Assembly (NCBI RefSeq): GCF_000717875.1
Contig: NZ_JOCT01000004.1
Span: forward strand, 310,001-374,000
DNA: 64,000 nt
Direction of reading: 5' to 3'
Origin: Streptomyces sp. NRRL S-455
GTDB taxonomy: Bacteria; Actinomycetota; Actinomycetes; Streptomycetales; Streptomycetaceae
In this document: in pieces, positions 62,155 through 64,000 of the stretch
Layout of the letters: every line of letters begins with the position of its first letter
Numbering within the stretch: the stretch's first letter is position 1
The notes under the pieces: model-generated
The model's input: the letters and a program-made list of their open reading frames with translations, nothing else
Told to the model about the DNA's origin: nothing
Databases searched by the model: none
Translations under genes and position numbers: made by a program

Positions 62155-62299
62155 CCCCGCCCGCAGCACCCGGCACCCGGCACCCGGCACCTAACCCGCA
62201 GCCACCGCGCCCGCGGCACCTGCCGGGCCGGCCATGCTCGCTGAACCGGCCGATCGCGGCGAGCCCGCCGCCCCGGCCGCGTCCGCCGGGCCAGTGCTT
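62155..62299. repeat. Direct repeat copy 1 (duplicated gene 3' end)
   Basis: About 145 bp nearly identical to 62365-62501 (offset 202 bp downstream of the heptamer difference). It differs by one base in GCAGCC/GCGGCC and by one GGCACCC unit in a short tandem run at its left end. It contains a second copy of the stop codon and C-terminal codons of the gene at 62393-63538, read on the minus strand. Confidence 0.85.
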
Positions 62300-62364
62300 G
62301 CGGCACCCGAGACTCAGCCTGCGGCCACCACGCCGCGCCACCCGACACCCAGCCCACGACCACC

Positions 62365-62501
62365 CCCGCCCGCAGCACCCGGCGCCCGGCACCTAACCCG
62401 CGGCCACCGCGCCCGCGGCACCTGCCGGGCCGGCCATGCTCGCTGAACCGGCCGATCGCGGCGAGCCCGCCGCCCCGGCCGCGTCCGCCGGGCCAGTGCT
62501 T
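62365..62501. repeat. Direct repeat copy 2 (within the gene end)
   Basis: This copy covers the last 36 codons of the polysaccharide gene plus its stop and 28 bp beyond. The encoded tail is Ala/Gly/Pro-rich (PADAAGAAGSPRSAGSASMAG). Confidence 0.85.
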
Positions 62502-63538
62502 TGCACGTCCCGCGCCGTCCCCGTGACTCCCGACAGGAAGCCCTGGGCCCGCGGGGACGCGTGCTGGGTCAGCCACGAGGGGTCGATGTCGCACACCGCG
62601 ACGCGTACCTCCGTGCCGGACAGGGCGAGCGGCAGGGTGTGGACCACCGTGGACGGGAAGCTGAGGATCGTGCTGCCGACGGGACCCCGGCGGGCTATCA
62701 GTTCCAGGGGGAGCTCGGGGCGGACGATCTCCAGGCCCGTCTCGGCCGCGAGGCGGCGCAGCTTGTCCGGGCTCTCGCGGCGGTGGGCGAAGTAGCGGGT
62801 GGCGCCGTGCGCGGCGGCCAGGGCACGGACCGCCTCGAGGTAGTGGTCGTCGTCCACGACGCCCGTCTCCACCAGGGACGTGCCGACCATGTCGGCGCCC
62901 TTGGTGATGCGGGGCGGGCCGAAGCGGGCGCGGGTCCAGGCGAAGGCGTTGGCACTGACCGTGACGCCTTCGGGGGTCTCCCGCATCGGCATGGAGGAGA
63001 AGATCTCCACCCGGCGCTTGCCCCCGGGGGTCAGCCGGCGGCGGGCCGAGGAGGAGACCGGCGCGAAGATCAGATCCCGTGGGCCGGGGCGGCCGCCCTT
63101 GCGGTGCCAGCGCACCAGCCGTTCGCCCCGGGCCAGCTGGCCGACGAACTCCATGGTGGCCGTGCCGTCGTCGACGACGACCAGGTCACGGGCGCGGGTG
63201 ATGGTCAGCAGCAGCTGGACGTAGCGGGAGAAGGGGTCCCCCAGCACCACCCGGCGGGCCCTGCGGAGCAGGCCGGAGAGGCCGCCGACGGTCTGGAAGG
63301 GCGCGAGCGGGCCGCCGCGCGCCTCCTCCCAGCGGACCTGGTGCCCCTCGTCGCGGGCCAGGTCGGACATCCGCCGCAGCTGGCCACGCGTCATCGGGTC
63401 GACGGGTGACAGCACCACGAGGGTGAGCCCCACGCCGGGCGCATGCGCGTGCGCCCACTCCAGCACGTTCAGCAGCTGTACCGGACTCTCGACGAACGCG
63501 AGAGTGTGGGGGCCGGCGTTCCCGGCGCGGGGGCTCAT
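62393..63538 (-). CDS. Polysialyltransferase-like polysaccharide biosynthesis protein
   Basis: A 381-aa protein without signal peptide. It opens with TLAFVESPVQLLNVLEWAHAH, the pattern of the alpha-2,8-polysialyltransferase family (S-P-x-Q-L-x-N). It continues with VVVDDGTATMEFV and YFAHRRESPDKLRRLAAETGLEIVRPELPLELIARR, which matches the H-x-(P/R)-x-E and substrate-binding segments, then ILSFPSTVVHTLPL. Its partner upstream on the same strand is an N-acetylneuraminate-synthase homologue. The pair suggests synthesis of a nonulosonate-containing wall polymer. The C-terminal Ala/Gly-rich tail is the duplicated segment. Confidence 0.82.
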   Translation of the reverse strand: MSPRAGNAGPHTLAFVESPVQLLNVLEWAHAHAPGVGLTLVVLSPVDPMTRGQLRRMSDLARDEGHQVRWEEARGGPLAPFQTVGGLSGLLRRARRVVLGDPFSRYVQLLLTITRARDLVVVDDGTATMEFVGQLARGERLVRWHRKGGRPGPRDLIFAPVSSSARRRLTPGGKRRVEIFSSMPMRETPEGVTVSANAFAWTRARFGPPRITKGADMVGTSLVETGVVDDDHYLEAVRALAAAHGATRYFAHRRESPDKLRRLAAETGLEIVRPELPLELIARRGPVGSTILSFPSTVVHTLPLALSGTEVRVAVCDIDPSWLTQHASPRAQGFLSGVTGTARDVQSTGPADAAGAAGSPRSAGSASMAGPAGAAGAVAAG

Positions 63539-63584
63539 CGACGTACGACCGTCCCGTCGTATGGGGGATGTGGGGGGTGTGCGC

Positions 63585-64000
63585 TCAGACGCCGACCGGC
63601 TCGCCCGCCGCGTCGGCGATCTCCGCCTCGGCGACCACACCGGCGACGCGGCGCAGCTTCTTCATCGGGGCCAGCTCGGACTCGTAGACCTTCTTCACGC
63701 CGTCACCGAGGGAGGCCTCGATGGTGCGGATGTCACGGACCAGGCGGGTGAGGCCCTGCGGCTCCACGGAGGCGGCCTGGTCCGAGCCCCACATGGCGCG
63801 GTCGAGGGTGATGTGGCGCTCGACGAAGGTGGCGCCCAGGGCGACCGCGGCGAGGGTGGTCTGCAGGCCGGTCTCGTGGCCGGAGTAGCCGATCGGGACG
63901 TTCGGGTACTCCTGCTGCAGGGTGTTGATCACGCGCAGGTTGAGCTCCTCGGCCTTGGCCGGGTAGGTCGACGTGGCGTGGCACATCAGGATGTTGTCGG
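63585..64000 (-). CDS. N-acetylneuraminate synthase (NeuB)-family protein, C-terminal part
   Basis: About 138 codons are visible, ending at 63585; the start lies beyond the window. The segment contains LMCHATSTYPAKAEELNLRVINTLQQEYPNVPIGYSGHETGLQTTLAAVALGATFVERHITLDRAMWGSDQAASVEPQGL, which carries the NeuB signature residues (S-x-Y-P, G-Y-S-H/G-H, E-x-H-x-T-x-D). NeuB enzymes condense PEP with ManNAc-type or mannose-type sugars to nonulosonic acids. The SAF (antifreeze-like) domain expected at the C-terminus appears absent, so the protein ends soon after the barrel. Confidence 0.85.
   Translation of the reverse strand, partial: DNILMCHATSTYPAKAEELNLRVINTLQQEYPNVPIGYSGHETGLQTTLAAVALGATFVERHITLDRAMWGSDQAASVEPQGLTRLVRDIRTIEASLGDGVKKVYESELAPMKKLRRVAGVVAEAEIADAAGEPVGV

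Overview
The window is a 64 kb stretch of a high-GC actinobacterial chromosome, almost certainly Streptomyces. The evidence is the very strong G/C bias at third codon positions, frequent GTG starts, several apparently leaderless genes, and a gene order that matches the S. coelicolor core region I recall around hutH, cya, birA, pccB, maf, accA2, deoC, sigQ-afsQ1-afsQ2, add, deoA, cdd and bmp. No prophage, transposase, CRISPR array, rRNA or tRNA was seen. Most genes are housekeeping or conserved accessory core genes, and the interest lies mainly in their regulation and in odd protein variants.

Layout. 1-7.9 kb: a partial LysR regulator, a DHDPS-family aldolase, a GNAT/AAA+ fusion, msrA, an AI-2E-type permease, a DUF4389 protein, a VOC protein, and a divergent alcohol dehydrogenase/XRE-MmyB regulator pair around an inverted-repeat operator. 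7.9-15.4 kb: a large secreted subtilase, an L,D-transpeptidase lipoprotein, a small acidic protein, a small predicted sortase substrate (LADTG) and hutH. 15.5-19.5 kb: a GAF-GGDEF protein, an enoyl-CoA hydratase, a proline-rich surface protein and a class III adenylate cyclase. 19.8-26.2 kb: the biotin/acyl-CoA carboxylase cluster (birA, pccB, pccE, a 42-aa membrane protein, maf, accA2). 26.4-36.6 kb: a DeoR regulator, an LpdA-like flavoprotein, purine nucleoside phosphorylase, a phosphopento-/phosphohexomutase, deoC and two aldehyde dehydrogenase genes. 36.7-44.6 kb: small secreted proteins, a uridine-kinase-like gene, the sigQ/afsQ1-afsQ2-lipoprotein locus with its AfsQ1 box, VanZ, PspC and adenosine deaminase. 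44.7-51.2 kb: an alpha/beta hydrolase, LysR, MFS, a DnaN paralogue, a SigG-like sigma factor, a STAS protein and a Uma2 protein. 51.3-59.7 kb: a BMP-type nucleoside ABC transporter operon ending in cdd and deoA, plus two further BMP lipoproteins. 59.8-64 kb: an M20 amidohydrolase, a methyltransferase, and the edge of a polysaccharide/nonulosonate cluster.

How the genes work together. Nucleoside use is the dominant theme. BMP lipoproteins and the ABC transporter would import nucleosides. Cdd, Add, DeoA and PNP would deaminate and phosphorolyse them. The mutase, DeoC and the ALDH pair would channel (deoxy)ribose phosphate into central metabolism. A 12-bp palindrome (CTACGCGCGTAG, or a close variant) lies upstream of six of these transcription units between 29.6 and 59.7 kb, which suggests one compact regulon under a single repressor.

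A second regulatory theme is DNA damage. A sliding-clamp paralogue and a SigG-like sigma factor lie in tandem. Each is preceded by a sequence matching the RecA-independent (PafBC-type) promoter TTGTCRGTG-N8-TANNNT exactly. A third theme is the afsQ signalling locus, with a perfect GTNAC-N6-GTNAC box between sigQ and afsQ1.
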